DNA of 64,000 bases, taken from contig NZ_WAAQ01000002.1 of NCBI RefSeq assembly GCF_008868125.1, positions 310,001-374,000 of the forward strand, read 5' to 3'. The notes under the pieces are model-generated. The model saw nothing but the letters and a program-made list of their open reading frames with translations, had not been told where the DNA came from and made no database searches. This DNA comes from Microbacterium maritypicum. Its GTDB lineage: Bacteria; Actinomycetota; Actinomycetes; Actinomycetales; Microbacteriaceae. This document shows positions 25,226 through 35,050 of this stretch, piece after piece (within the stretch, counting starts at the first letter, position 1; every line of letters begins with the position of its first letter). The translations under genes were made by a program, and so were the position numbers.

Positions 25226-26636
25226 AGATTCGACGCGAGATAGACCCCCAGGGCTTCGTCCGCTTCTCGCGGAGTCCACCCCGTCGCCCGGATGCGGCTC
25301 AAGTCCAGCACGCTGTTGCGGGGACGAGGAGCGATCGGACCTGTTTGATCGGCGAAGTACTCCGACGTGGTGACGTCTGTCACCGCGTCCGGGTCGTGTC
25401 CTGTCAGTCGATACACCGCGCGGGCGATGTCGGCCCAGGAACGAGCGTCGCCACCGCTTGTCACGTTATAGATGCCGTAGGGAGCCGTGTTCGAGAGCAA
25501 GTGCACGATGGCTGAGGCGAGGTCATCCGTGAACGTGAGGCGCCCGACTTGGTCGCCGACCACGCGAGGCGCGATGCCGCGCTCTGCCAGCGAGGCCATG
25601 GTTCGGACGAAGTTCCGGCCTTCGCCGATCACCCAGGAAGTGCGGAGGATGTAGTGGCGGGGCACGGTCGCCACGACGGCATCGCCCGCGGCCTTCGTCT
25701 GGCCGTAGACGCCGAGCGGTTGAACCTCGTCGGTTTCTGTGTACGGTCCCGCCGTGGTGCCATCGAAGACATAGTCGCTGGAGACATGTACCAGCGTGAT
25801 GCCGTGCTCAGTGGCGATACGGGCGAGGGCCGTCACCCCCGTGACGTTCGTGGCCCACGCCTCCCGGCGTCCGTCCACGGTCTCGGCGAGGTCGACCGCG
25901 GTGTATGCCGCGGCGTTGATGATCGTGCTGTAGTCGCGCCAACGCCTCGCGGAGTACAGATCGGTCTCCCGCAGGTCGAGCGTGTCACGCGTCGCGTACT
26001 CGATGTGCGCAGCGTCGCCGAGCGCATCTCGCAGTGCCAGTCCCAGCTGCCCCCCTCCGCCGAGGACCAGGATCTTCTTGGGACCGACCGGCGTCACGTC
26101 AGCGAGGCGAGGGTGGCCGAGATCCTTCGCTGACACCTCGACCTCGGAGAGCGGGATCGGCCAGGCGATCGCCGAGGTCTCGTCGGCGAGATTGAGGAAC
26201 GAGTACTCGGCATCGGCGGACCAGTGATCGTTGACGAGGTAGGTATATGCCGTGTCCGCATCGAGCGTCTGATAGGAGTTGCCAACGCCGCGCGGCACCA
26301 GGACGGCACGAGAGGGATCGATCTCTGTCGTGAAGACCGTGCCGAAGCTTGCGCCAGCCCGCAGATCGACCCAAGCGCCGAAGATCCGGCCGGTGGCGAC
26401 TGAGACCCACTTGTCCCAGGGCTCGGCATGGATGCCGCGAGTGGTACCCACGGCGTCATTGAACGAGATGTTGTTCTGCACGGGCCCGAAGTCCGGCAGC
26501 CCGGCGGCGAGCATCTTCTCGCGCTGCCAGTTCTCTTTGAACCAGCCCCGCGAGTCCCCATGAACGGGCAGGTCGACGACGAGAAGCCCCGGAATCGGCG
26601 TCTCAGTGACTGTGAGCGTCTTACCGAACTCCGTCA

Positions 26637-26637
<1 letters not shown>
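25222..26637 (-). CDS. rmlCD: Bifunctional dTDP-4-dehydrorhamnose 3,5-epimerase/reductase
   Basis: Protein of 471 residues that fuses the last two steps of dTDP-L-rhamnose synthesis. Residues 1-~190 are the RmlC cupin (VHGDSRGWFKENW, NNISFN, RGIHAEPWDKWVSVATGRIFGAWVDLR). From ~205 the RmlD Rossmann domain begins (KKILVLGGGGQLG, NAAAYTAVDLAE, YVFDG, YGQTKAAGD with the YxxxK dyad). ATG 26637 overlaps the rmlB stop (TGATG). RmlB and RmlA follow upstream in the same operon, so the complete pathway is encoded by three genes. Confidence 0.93.
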
Positions 26638-28498
<1,861 letters not shown>

Positions 28499-28504
<6 letters not shown>

Positions 28505-28601
28505 GATCCCCCTCGTGAAACGTCGATGTCCGTGGTGGCGTGACAGAAAGGACGGCCATCCCCTGCCGTCCGGCGACCCCCACAGTCGTACCCCGACTCT
28601 A
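28499..28601 (-). promoter_or_regulatory. Promoter and tandem G-loop hairpin leader of rmlA
   Basis: Minus strand: TAGAGT (28601-28596), then at about the transcription start CGACT-GTGGG-GGTCG (28588-28574), GGACGGC-AGGGGATG-GCCGTCC (28571-28550), and TTTCA...TGAAA (28520-28499), whose loop contains GAGGGG and part of the start region. The layout matches the TagD-like leader: the first hairpin lies at the presumed 5' end. Confidence 0.65.
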
Positions 28602-28681
28602 CCGGGTCCGTATCGCGGCTTGGTGAATGGAAGCTGGGACAGGCCTCCCCCCACTCCACATGGGCCGACCGCCTCTTGCCA

Positions 28682-28699
28682 GGACGCCTGGGGAGGTCC
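28682..28699 (+). promoter_or_regulatory. GGGG-loop hairpin before the GT1/GT4-type glycosyltransferase
   Basis: GGAC-(gc)-CT pairs with AG-GTCC around GGGG, with a 2-nt bulge. The loop and 3' arm form GGGGAGG, the only good ribosome-binding sequence in front of GTG 28711. Confidence 0.45.
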
Positions 28700-28710
28700 A
28701 TAGTTGGCTC

Positions 28711-29733
28711 GTGGAATCCGAGGGCGGTCCCTCGCTGTCTCTCACCTGGGTGCATCGTGCCGAACAGTCGGTGCGCACCTGGGAGCAGAGCCACGCCAGG
28801 GGAGAGGTGCCCAGCGTCTGGCCGTACGGCCTCGACGCGCTGCGCGACCATGCCGATGTCGAGCTGATCGATCTCGCCCCACCCGGCCGTGTCGCTCGAG
28901 CCCGTGCTCGATTAGCGGTCGGACCGAGGCCCGTCGACGGGCTCGCGCTCACCTGGGACGAGAACACGGCCTATCGGATGCAGACGACCCATCCGCGCAC
29001 CCGATTCGCCACCGGCGTGATCTGGCTCACGGACATGGCAGAGACCGGCGACGCGCCGACGCGGATGGTCTCGATGCTCGGGAGGGCCGAGGCTGCGTGG
29101 GTGCTCAGCGAAGCGCAGGTCGAGCCCGTGCGGAGGATGCTGGGGCCTGGCGCGACTCGGGTGTTCGCCGTGCCCTTCGGAATCGACAGCGCGTTCTTCG
29201 TTCCGAGGCCGTATCCGACCCGTCCGCGCATCGTGAGCGTGGGCAACGACAGGGATCGCGATCCCGCCACCCTGTTCGCGGCGCTCACTCGCATCCTCGC
29301 GATCCGTCCCGAGACCGAAGCGGTGGTGCAGACGCGGTCGGACCTCGCCCCGCCTGAGGGGGTGCGGGTCGTCCGGCACCTGCCGCACGCGGAACTCCGA
29401 GACCTCTACGCGACCGCGAGCGTCGTCGTCATACCGACCAGGCCGAACCTGCACGCCTCCGGGATGACCGTGGCGCTCGAAGCACTCGCGACGGCCCGTC
29501 CTGTCGTCGTCACCGACACACCGGGGATGCGCCAGTACGTGAGCGAGGGCCGCACCGGACACCTCGTCCCCCCGGAGGATCCGGCGGAGCTCGCCCTCGC
29601 CGTGCTCCGCCTGCTCGATGATCCGGCGCACGCCGCAGAGCTCGGGAAAAACGGCCGCATCGAGGTGGAACAGCACTTCACGACGCAGATCATGGTCGCA
29701 TCCCTGGCGCGAGGGCTGCTGCCCGCGATCTGA
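28711..29733 (+). CDS. Glycosyltransferase (GT1/GT4-type, GT-B fold)
   Basis: Protein of 340 residues. The C-terminal Rossmann half carries [42 protein letters not shown], and the sugar-nucleotide-binding E-x7-E region in [25 protein letters not shown], typical of GT4 enzymes. Soluble or membrane-associated; donor unknown. GTG 28711 is preferred because GGGGAGG lies upstream and the residues before it are a proline-rich stretch. ATG 28627 and ATG 28660 are in frame and cannot be excluded. It faces the GT2-GT4 fusion gene. Confidence 0.85.
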   Translation: MESEGGPSLSLTWVHRAEQSVRTWEQSHARGEVPSVWPYGLDALRDHADVELIDLAPPGRVARARARLAVGPRPVDGLALTWDENTAYRMQTTHPRTRFATGVIWLTDMAETGDAPTRMVSMLGRAEAAWVLSEAQVEPVRRMLGPGATRVFAVPFGIDSAFFVPRPYPTRPRIVSVGNDRDRDPATLFAALTRILAIRPETEAVVQTRSDLAPPEGVRVVRHLPHAELRDLYATASVVVIPTRPNLHASGMTVALEALATARPVVVTDTPGMRQYVSEGRTGHLVPPEDPAELALAVLRLLDDPAHAAELGKNGRIEVEQHFTTQIMVASLARGLLPAI

Positions 29734-29760
29734 CCTCGAGCCGACGACGGTCTGGGCGCT

Positions 29761-31758
29761 CTAGTGCTTCGCGCCGCGTCGTTTCACCCGCACAGCCGCG
29801 CGGAACGCATCGGCGTGCGCTCGACCGGCGTCGGCCCAGTCGCGCCGGGAGAGATCGGGTGAGCCCGTGAGCGTCGTCGCGGCACGCCAGGCCTCGACGA
29901 CCGTAGGAGCGTCGAGGTCGCCGTCGTACATCAGAACCCACTCCTGGCCGACCTCACGTCCGAGAGCCTCGTTCGCCTCGTTGCGGGGGACGAGCACCGG
30001 GCGGTCCATCGACAGGGCGGCGAGGACGCTGCCGGAATTGTGCATGAAGCGGTAGGCCAGCACGATGAGGTCGGATGACGTGGCGAGCTGGACGAGTTCG
30101 GCGTCGCTGAGGAAGTCGAGGTGCAGCGACACTCCGGGCAGGTCTGCGGTGCGTGCGCGGAGGTCGTCTCCGAGCTCAGGGGTGGACGGACGCCCGCCGA
30201 TGCGCAGGCTCAGCGCCGGTTCGACGGCGACCGCCTCGCCGTACGCGTCGATGAAGCCCTCCAGCCCCTTGTAGCGGCGGATTCCACCGAACGACCCGAG
30301 CTGCCCCGGCACCCGCTCCGCCGCGGGGAACTTCGTGTACCAGCCGCGGTAGTCGCCGTGCAGGATCAGGCTGTGGGGGGTGCCGGGCGCGAGCGGAGTC
30401 GTCTCGTTGATGACGATCCGGTAGTCGGTGTGGCGATCGATGAAGCGCAGCAGCCACAGCCGCGGCGCATTGTCGTCTGGAAGCTCGATGTTGTGAACCG
30501 TGCGCACCACAGCGATGCGGCGCGAGAGGCGGTGGCGGAACACGAGTGCTGCGGTGAGCAGGAACTTGCCCGTGGACTTCCACCAGGTGGACCCGTGCAG
30601 CTTCGCCTCCGGCCAATGCCAGTGGAAGGCGTCGTAGCGCCCGAAGAGGGCCGTGCCCCAGGAGAAGCGCAGACGGGTGAGGCCCTCTGTGGAGCCGAGT
30701 GCCTCATCGAGCATCTTGTTGTACGGGTTCGTCGTCGGACGCGGAGCGCCCAGCGACTGCATCACGCGGATGGTCGATCCGGTATCGGTCATGGTCGTGT
30801 CATCCTCCGATGGGCGACGGTACTCGTCGTAGCGACGGCCGAGGGCGGCGGCGATCGTACCCCGGCCGCGGTGCACCAGGCGGGTCCCCCTGGCGTGGTG
30901 GGTGATGTTCGAGGTGAGTGCTCCGAAGGTCCTCCGCAGACCGCCGACCACGATCCGCGCGACACCGCCGATCAGAGCCCGCAGTCGCAGGACGCCGCGC
31001 CGGGCCTTCCCCTCGGTCAACTGCAGCTGGATGCGAGTGCCGGCGTTCGCCGAGCTGAACGCGCGCTGCGCTGCCCAGGATCGGCTCAGCCGCGAGGCGA
31101 CGACGAGGTCTTCGGTCTCGGACTCGTTGCACCACACGATCAGCCCACCGCGCTGGGCGAGCTGGCGGGAGAAGAGAGTGTCCTCGCCACCGCCCAGGCC
31201 GAGGGACGTGTCGAAGCGCAGCCCGAGCCGGCGGATGGACCGCAGGTCGAGGAGCAGGTTGCCGGCGGCGGCCACCTGCAGCACGGTGCCCGTCTGCCTG
31301 GGCGGTCGTCGGAACGTTCCCGATGCGAGCAGCCACGGATCGACGTCCTCGTCGAAGACCGAGATCACGCGACCCATCACCGCGTCGGCCCCGTGCTCGC
31401 GCCAGACCTCGATGAGCGAGGAGAGCCATCCCTCCCGGGGGATCTCGTCGTCGTCGATGAAGGCGACCAGATCGCGATCCACGCACTCATCCAGGATCCG
31501 GTTGCGGGCGGCGGCGATGCCCGGTGCGGGCTCGACGACGTAGCGCACCGGAAGGTCCGCGCCTGCGGCCACGTCGCGGGCAGAGCCTGCAGGGTCGTTG
31601 TCGACGACCAGCACGTCCACCGCGATGCCGAGGTCGTCGCACTCCGCGATGCGCGACGGCAGCGTGCGCAGCAGTGCCTCCAGAAGCTCCGGCCTCCGAT
31701 ACGTAGGTACGCCGATCGTCACCGCGATCATGTCGTTCGATTCCGGTCCCCTGGTCAT
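29761..31758 (-). CDS. GT2-GT4 fused bifunctional glycosyltransferase
   Basis: Protein of 665 residues with two complete glycosyltransferase modules. Residues ~10-310 are a GT2: VTIGVPTYRRPELL, VLVVDNDPAGS, AAARNRILDE, the DxD-like AFIDDDEIP, and GLGGGEDTLFS. From ~323 (MTDTGSTIRVMQSLG) a GT-B-type enzyme begins: NPYNKML, FHWHWPE, RTVHNIELPD, HGDYRGWY, FGGIRRYKGLEGFIDA, and LSDAELVQLATSSDLIVLAY. The second module retains its own GGAGG and ATG (30792) inside the fused frame. ATG 31758 is taken as start; ATG 31731 is nearly as good. Two consecutive linkages in the repeat unit are inferred. Confidence 0.85.
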   Translation of the reverse strand: MTRGPESNDMIAVTIGVPTYRRPELLEALLRTLPSRIAECDDLGIAVDVLVVDNDPAGSARDVAAGADLPVRYVVEPAPGIAAARNRILDECVDRDLVAFIDDDEIPREGWLSSLIEVWREHGADAVMGRVISVFDEDVDPWLLASGTFRRPPRQTGTVLQVAAAGNLLLDLRSIRRLGLRFDTSLGLGGGEDTLFSRQLAQRGGLIVWCNESETEDLVVASRLSRSWAAQRAFSSANAGTRIQLQLTEGKARRGVLRLRALIGGVARIVVGGLRRTFGALTSNITHHARGTRLVHRGRGTIAAALGRRYDEYRRPSEDDTTMTDTGSTIRVMQSLGAPRPTTNPYNKMLDEALGSTEGLTRLRFSWGTALFGRYDAFHWHWPEAKLHGSTWWKSTGKFLLTAALVFRHRLSRRIAVVRTVHNIELPDDNAPRLWLLRFIDRHTDYRIVINETTPLAPGTPHSLILHGDYRGWYTKFPAAERVPGQLGSFGGIRRYKGLEGFIDAYGEAVAVEPALSLRIGGRPSTPELGDDLRARTADLPGVSLHLDFLSDAELVQLATSSDLIVLAYRFMHNSGSVLAALSMDRPVLVPRNEANEALGREVGQEWVLMYDGDLDAPTVVEAWRAATTLTGSPDLSRRDWADAGRAHADAFRAAVRVKRRGAKH

Positions 31759-31763
31759 CCGCC

Positions 31764-31775
31764 CCATCCCCATGG
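31764..31775 (-). promoter_or_regulatory. GGGG-loop hairpin before the GT2-GT4 gene
   Basis: CCAT-GGGG-ATGG on the minus strand, ending 5 nt before ATG 31758, with GGGGCGG in the 3' flank as probable ribosome-binding site. Confidence 0.45.
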
Positions 31776-31851
31776 CAGTAGCGCGCCTCGACTCCGACGC
31801 CGGCTCATCGTATCGTGAACCCCTGAGACCGGTCTGCGGAGCGGGCTCGCG

Positions 31852-31946
31852 TATAGTCTTTGTCCTGGGAGTCGACGTCGGTCGCGACTCTGGGGAATTC
31901 GACCGGCGCCCGAGGCGATCCGCGAGCCGGATCCGGGGGGAGGATC
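31852..31946 (+). promoter_or_regulatory. Promoter and SD-in-loop hairpin of the rhamnosyltransferase-like gene
   Basis: TATAGT (31852-31857) is a good -10. The ~85-nt leader contains GAGTCG/CGACTC pairing, a TGGGGAATTC segment, and GATCC-GGGGGGA-GGATC (31930-31946), whose loop holds the ribosome-binding G-run 2 nt before GTG 31949. Confidence 0.6.
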
Positions 31947-31948
31947 GC

Positions 31949-32902
31949 GTGTCAATCGTGCACGGACGGCTTGCCGTGGTCGTGGTCAACTACGCCTCGG
32001 CCGCGCTTCTGCAGCGCAACCTGGTGACGGTCGAGCGGGAAGCACGAGCGATCGCGCAGGACGCTTTCGTCATCGTCGTCGACAACTGGTCGAACGCGGA
32101 CGAGCGTCGCGCCGCGAAGGACATCGCGCGCGAGCACGACTGGATGCTGATGGAGCCGGATGCGAACTGTGGCTTCGGTGGCGGCGTCAACCTCGGAGTG
32201 ACGCGTGCGCTCGCCGAAGGGGCGACCGATGTGCTCGTGATCAACCCGGATGCGCACATCGACCGCGACTCGCTGCATCGACTCGCCTCCGCCACCGCAG
32301 CCTCGCGCACGACGCTCGCGTCGCCGATGATCACGGACTCGGAGGGAAGAACGTGGTTCGCCGGGATCGACCTTCTGCTCCACGACGGCACCATGCGCGC
32401 TCGTCGCAAGCGCGTCGAGGGCGACACCCAGCCGTTCGAGCCCTGGCTGAGCGGGGCCTGCCTGTGGATCACGCGCGAGGTGTGGGAACTCTCCGGCGGC
32501 TTCGATGACGACTACTTCCTGTATTGGGAAGACGTCGACTTCTCGCGTCGGGTGGTCTCAGCCGGCGGTTCCCTCATGCTCGTCGAAGACGCCAGGGCGG
32601 TGCACGACGAGGGAGGGACGCAGCGCGCGGAGCCCGAGACCTCACGGGCGAAATCCGAGGGCTATTACTACTACAACATCCGCAACCGGATGCTGTACGC
32701 CGTGCGCCATCTCGATGACGCGGCCGTGCAGCGCTGGCGCCGCTCGATTCGCCGAACGGCCAGGGAGGTCATCCTCCGCGGCGGACGTCGACAGCTGATC
32801 CAGTCGGCCGCGCCGATCCGGGCCTACCTCCGCGGTGTGCGCGAGGCTCGTCGGATCGCACGGACGCACACAACGGTCCAGAAGGGCAGGAAATGGTCGT
32901 AG
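31949..32902 (+). CDS. GT2 glycosyltransferase (rhamnosyltransferase-like)
   Basis: Protein of 317 residues: LAVVVVNYASAALLQRNL, IVVDNWSNADE, GGGVNLG, VLVINPDAHID, LSGACLWITREVWELSGGFDDDYFLYWEDVDFSRR. This is the pattern of actinobacterial and proteobacterial rhamnosyltransferase-like GT2 proteins; with rmlABCD nearby, rhamnose transfer is likely but not proven. GTG 31949 is chosen for its strong G-rich ribosome-binding site; the frame is open from 31598. The C terminus overlaps the next gene by 10 bp. Confidence 0.88.
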   Translation: MSIVHGRLAVVVVNYASAALLQRNLVTVEREARAIAQDAFVIVVDNWSNADERRAAKDIAREHDWMLMEPDANCGFGGGVNLGVTRALAEGATDVLVINPDAHIDRDSLHRLASATAASRTTLASPMITDSEGRTWFAGIDLLLHDGTMRARRKRVEGDTQPFEPWLSGACLWITREVWELSGGFDDDYFLYWEDVDFSRRVVSAGGSLMLVEDARAVHDEGGTQRAEPETSRAKSEGYYYYNIRNRMLYAVRHLDDAAVQRWRRSIRRTAREVILRGGRRQLIQSAAPIRAYLRGVREARRIARTHTTVQKGRKWS

Positions 32903-33612
32903 ACGCCTACCATCGTCTCGCGCGTGCGCAGAAGGGGCATGCCCGTGGGGCCCCCGCGTATTCGGTGTACGTCAACCGCCGCATCGGGAGGGTGCTCGCC
33001 GCCGTCGCCTATCGGATCGGGCTCACCCCGAACCAGGTGTCGATCATCAGCGCGGTGCACTCGTTCGTCGCGATCGGTCTCATCGCTTTCGGGCCTGTGA
33101 ACGTGCCGATGGGCCTCCTGATCGCCCTCCTTCTGGTGCTCGGGTATGCCTGGGATTCCGCGGACGGCCAGGTCGCACGTCTGCGTGGGGGGGGAAGCCC
33201 CCAGGGCGAGTGGCTCGACCACTTCATCGACACCCTCAAGATCGCCTCGCTGCATCTGGCCGTGCTGATCGGGCTCTACCGTGTCGTTCCGGAGACACCG
33301 CTGCTTCTGCTGATCCCCATCGTGTTCAGCATCGTCGCGACGACCACCTTCTCCGGCATGCTCCTCAACGACCTGCTCAAGGGCAAGCATGCGGTGGCGT
33401 CGACTCATGAGCGCGGCGGGGGAACCCTGATGCGTTCCCTCATCCTGCTGCCGACCGACTTCGGCCTCGTGTGCCTCGTGTTCGTCCTGTGGGGGTGGAC
33501 CCCGGCATTCCTGATCGGCTACGGCGCGCTCTGCGTCGCCGCCGTCCTGTTCCTCGCGCTCGCCGCGGTGAAGTGGTTCCGCGAGATCGGAAGGCTCGGT
33601 GCGTCCGCATGA
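32893..33612 (+). CDS. CDP-alcohol phosphatidyltransferase family protein
   Basis: Integral membrane enzyme of 239 residues with about six helices. The family signature is complete: D-x2-DG-x2-AR-x8-G-x3-D-x3-D, read here as DSADGQVARLRGGGSPQGEW followed by LDHFID (about residues 92-118). Members transfer a phosphoalcohol from a CDP-alcohol, usually to make phospholipids such as phosphatidylinositol phosphate. In a polysaccharide locus together with a TagD-like cytidylyltransferase, it may make an unusual phosphopolyol lipid or glycan substituent. It overlaps genes at both ends, so it belongs to the 31949-34226 operon. Confidence 0.9.
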   Translation: MVVDAYHRLARAQKGHARGAPAYSVYVNRRIGRVLAAVAYRIGLTPNQVSIISAVHSFVAIGLIAFGPVNVPMGLLIALLLVLGYAWDSADGQVARLRGGGSPQGEWLDHFIDTLKIASLHLAVLIGLYRVVPETPLLLLIPIVFSIVATTTFSGMLLNDLLKGKHAVASTHERGGGTLMRSLILLPTDFGLVCLVFVLWGWTPAFLIGYGALCVAAVLFLALAAVKWFREIGRLGASA

Positions 33613-34226
33613 CCGACGAGAGGATCCTGGTCGTCTGCGCCGCCAACGTCTGTCGATCGCCGTTGGCCGAACTCGCACTGCGGCGCGGACTCGGGGCGGA
33701 TTCCCCCCTCTCCGTGAGCAGCGCCGGTGTCCGGGTCAACGAGGGCGATCCGATCTGCTCCGCTGTGGCGTCGCTGCATGATGACGCGCAGTGGCAGGCC
33801 CAGGCCCAGGCGCACCGGGCGACGCCGGTCACGATCGAGCAGATCGAGCAGGCGAGCATCGTGCTCACGGCATCGCGCGACATCCGCGGCGAGTTGGTGC
33901 GACTCGCGCCGCGGTCCCGTGACTGGATGTTCACGATCAAGGAAGCCGCCCACCTCGGCGAGGGCTTCGCGTCGTCCGCGCCCGATCGGGTGGCGGAGTA
34001 TGTCGCCCATCTCGACCGGGCCCGCTCGCGAGCCGTTCCGTTGACTCCGTCCGGAGGCGTCGGCGCCCGCCTGCGGCAGCTCTTCGGAGGCCGCACGACC
34101 GTCGACCCGACGAGCATCGCCGATCGCCACGGAAGCCGCGGACACCTGGAGACGATCGCGGAGGTCGAGGCCTCCGTCGCGACCATCCTCGCTCAGCTCG
34201 GAGGACATCGGCGCCATTCGTCCTGA
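33609..34226 (+). CDS. Low-molecular-weight protein-tyrosine phosphatase
   Basis: Protein of 205 residues. P-loop VVCAANVCRSPLAE at the N terminus fits C-x5-R-S. A D in DPTS (about residue 160) could be the general acid, although the usual DP(Y/W) position is poorly defined here and the protein is longer than the usual 150-160 residues. Such enzymes dephosphorylate BY-kinases in capsule/EPS loci (Wzb-Wzc, CpsB-CpsD type); the kinase here is at 41142. ATG 33609 overlaps the upstream stop (ATGA). Cytoplasmic. Confidence 0.88.
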   Translation: MTDERILVVCAANVCRSPLAELALRRGLGADSPLSVSSAGVRVNEGDPICSAVASLHDDAQWQAQAQAHRATPVTIEQIEQASIVLTASRDIRGELVRLAPRSRDWMFTIKEAAHLGEGFASSAPDRVAEYVAHLDRARSRAVPLTPSGGVGARLRQLFGGRTTVDPTSIADRHGSRGHLETIAEVEASVATILAQLGGHRRHSS

Positions 34227-34234
34227 GTGAACAC

Positions 34235-34330
34235 TTGCGATATTCCGCTCCTCGCACTACGATTAGCCGATGCCGCGTTCTGCGCGGTTGAAGGGGACCC
34301 GAAGCCGAGGGGGCTTTGGGATGGGGAATC
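34235..34330 (+). promoter_or_regulatory. Promoter and structured leader of the lipoprotein gene
   Basis: TTGCGA (34235-34240), 17-bp spacer and TACGAT (34258-34263) form a good promoter. The leader contains CCGCG-TTCTG-CGCGG (34273-34287), CGAAGCC-GAGGG-GGCTTTG (34300-34318) and GAT-GGGGA-ATC (34320-34330). The -35 to -10 region, including the spacer, resembles that at 34986. Confidence 0.65.
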
Positions 34331-34349
34331 TGGGTTCTGGGGAGCTGCA

Positions 34350-34958
34350 GTGTTCAACGTTTCATCATGCCGTTCTGGGGACGGCACTTCGCGATCGCTA
34401 CGCGCGATACTCGTCGCGCCGTTGGTGGCGCTCGCACTAGTGACGGCCGGCTGCACCGCAGCGCCAGACGCGTCGGAGACGCCGGCGCCTGAGGGCACCA
34501 GCACCACCGACTGGACGCCGCCCGCCGACGCGGAGGCCGAGGGCCCCACCGAGGGCCCGGCTCTCACGGAGGAGAACGGGGCGCTCGACGCCCCGATCAC
34601 TCTCTCCACCGACGTGGTCGTCACGATCGACAAGATCTCGACCACCACGATCGAGCCCAAGACGCCCGGCGAGTACGCCGGGTCTGCGGTCGTCGTCACA
34701 CTGTCGGTCGCCAACGACTCGAAGCGCGCACAGAGCGTCGACTCCGCGGTGGTCAGCCTCGTCACAGACGACGGTGACATCGGGGTCGCCACCACGGCAG
34801 GCCCGAACAAGCCCCTGCAGGGTGAGCTCGCCGCCGGTGCGAAGACCACCGGCACCTATGTGTTCATGCTCGATCCGACGCAGGGGCGCTCGGTGAAGAT
34901 CAGCGTCAACTACGCGGCGGGGGAGCCGGTGGCGACGTTCGCCGGCCAGCTTTCCTGA
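34350..34958 (+). CDS. Putative surface lipoprotein
   Basis: Protein of 202 residues. Basic N terminus, hydrophobic segment and lipobox LVTAGC (Cys about residue 35), followed by a Pro/Thr/Glu-rich spacer and a beta-rich domain resembling DUF4352-type extracellular domains (VVTLSVANDSKRAQSVDSAVVSLV). GTG 34350 is chosen because GGGGAG lies 5-6 nt upstream; an in-frame start at 34227 would cross the promoter. It may help organise polymer at the cell surface, but its function is unknown. Confidence 0.78.
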   Translation: MFNVSSCRSGDGTSRSLRAILVAPLVALALVTAGCTAAPDASETPAPEGTSTTDWTPPADAEAEGPTEGPALTEENGALDAPITLSTDVVVTIDKISTTTIEPKTPGEYAGSAVVVTLSVANDSKRAQSVDSAVVSLVTDDGDIGVATTAGPNKPLQGELAAGAKTTGTYVFMLDPTQGRSVKISVNYAAGEPVATFAGQLS

Positions 34959-34985
34959 CGCTCGCATACGCGCACCATCGCAACA

Positions 34986-35047
34986 TTTCGGTATTTCGTT
35001 CTTGCACTAACTCACTTTCAAAGAAGAAAACTGGCGGCTGGGGAGTC
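34986..35047 (+). promoter_or_regulatory. Promoter and SD hairpin of the giant PKD protein gene
   Basis: TTTCGG (34986-34991), 16-bp spacer and TAACTC (35008-35013), aligned with the promoter at 34235 over its spacer (TATTnCGnTCnT...GCAC). The ~30-nt leader ends in GGCT-GGGG-AGTC (35036-35047) with the ribosome-binding site in the loop, 3 nt before ATG 35051. Confidence 0.55.
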
Positions 35048-35050
35048 ACT

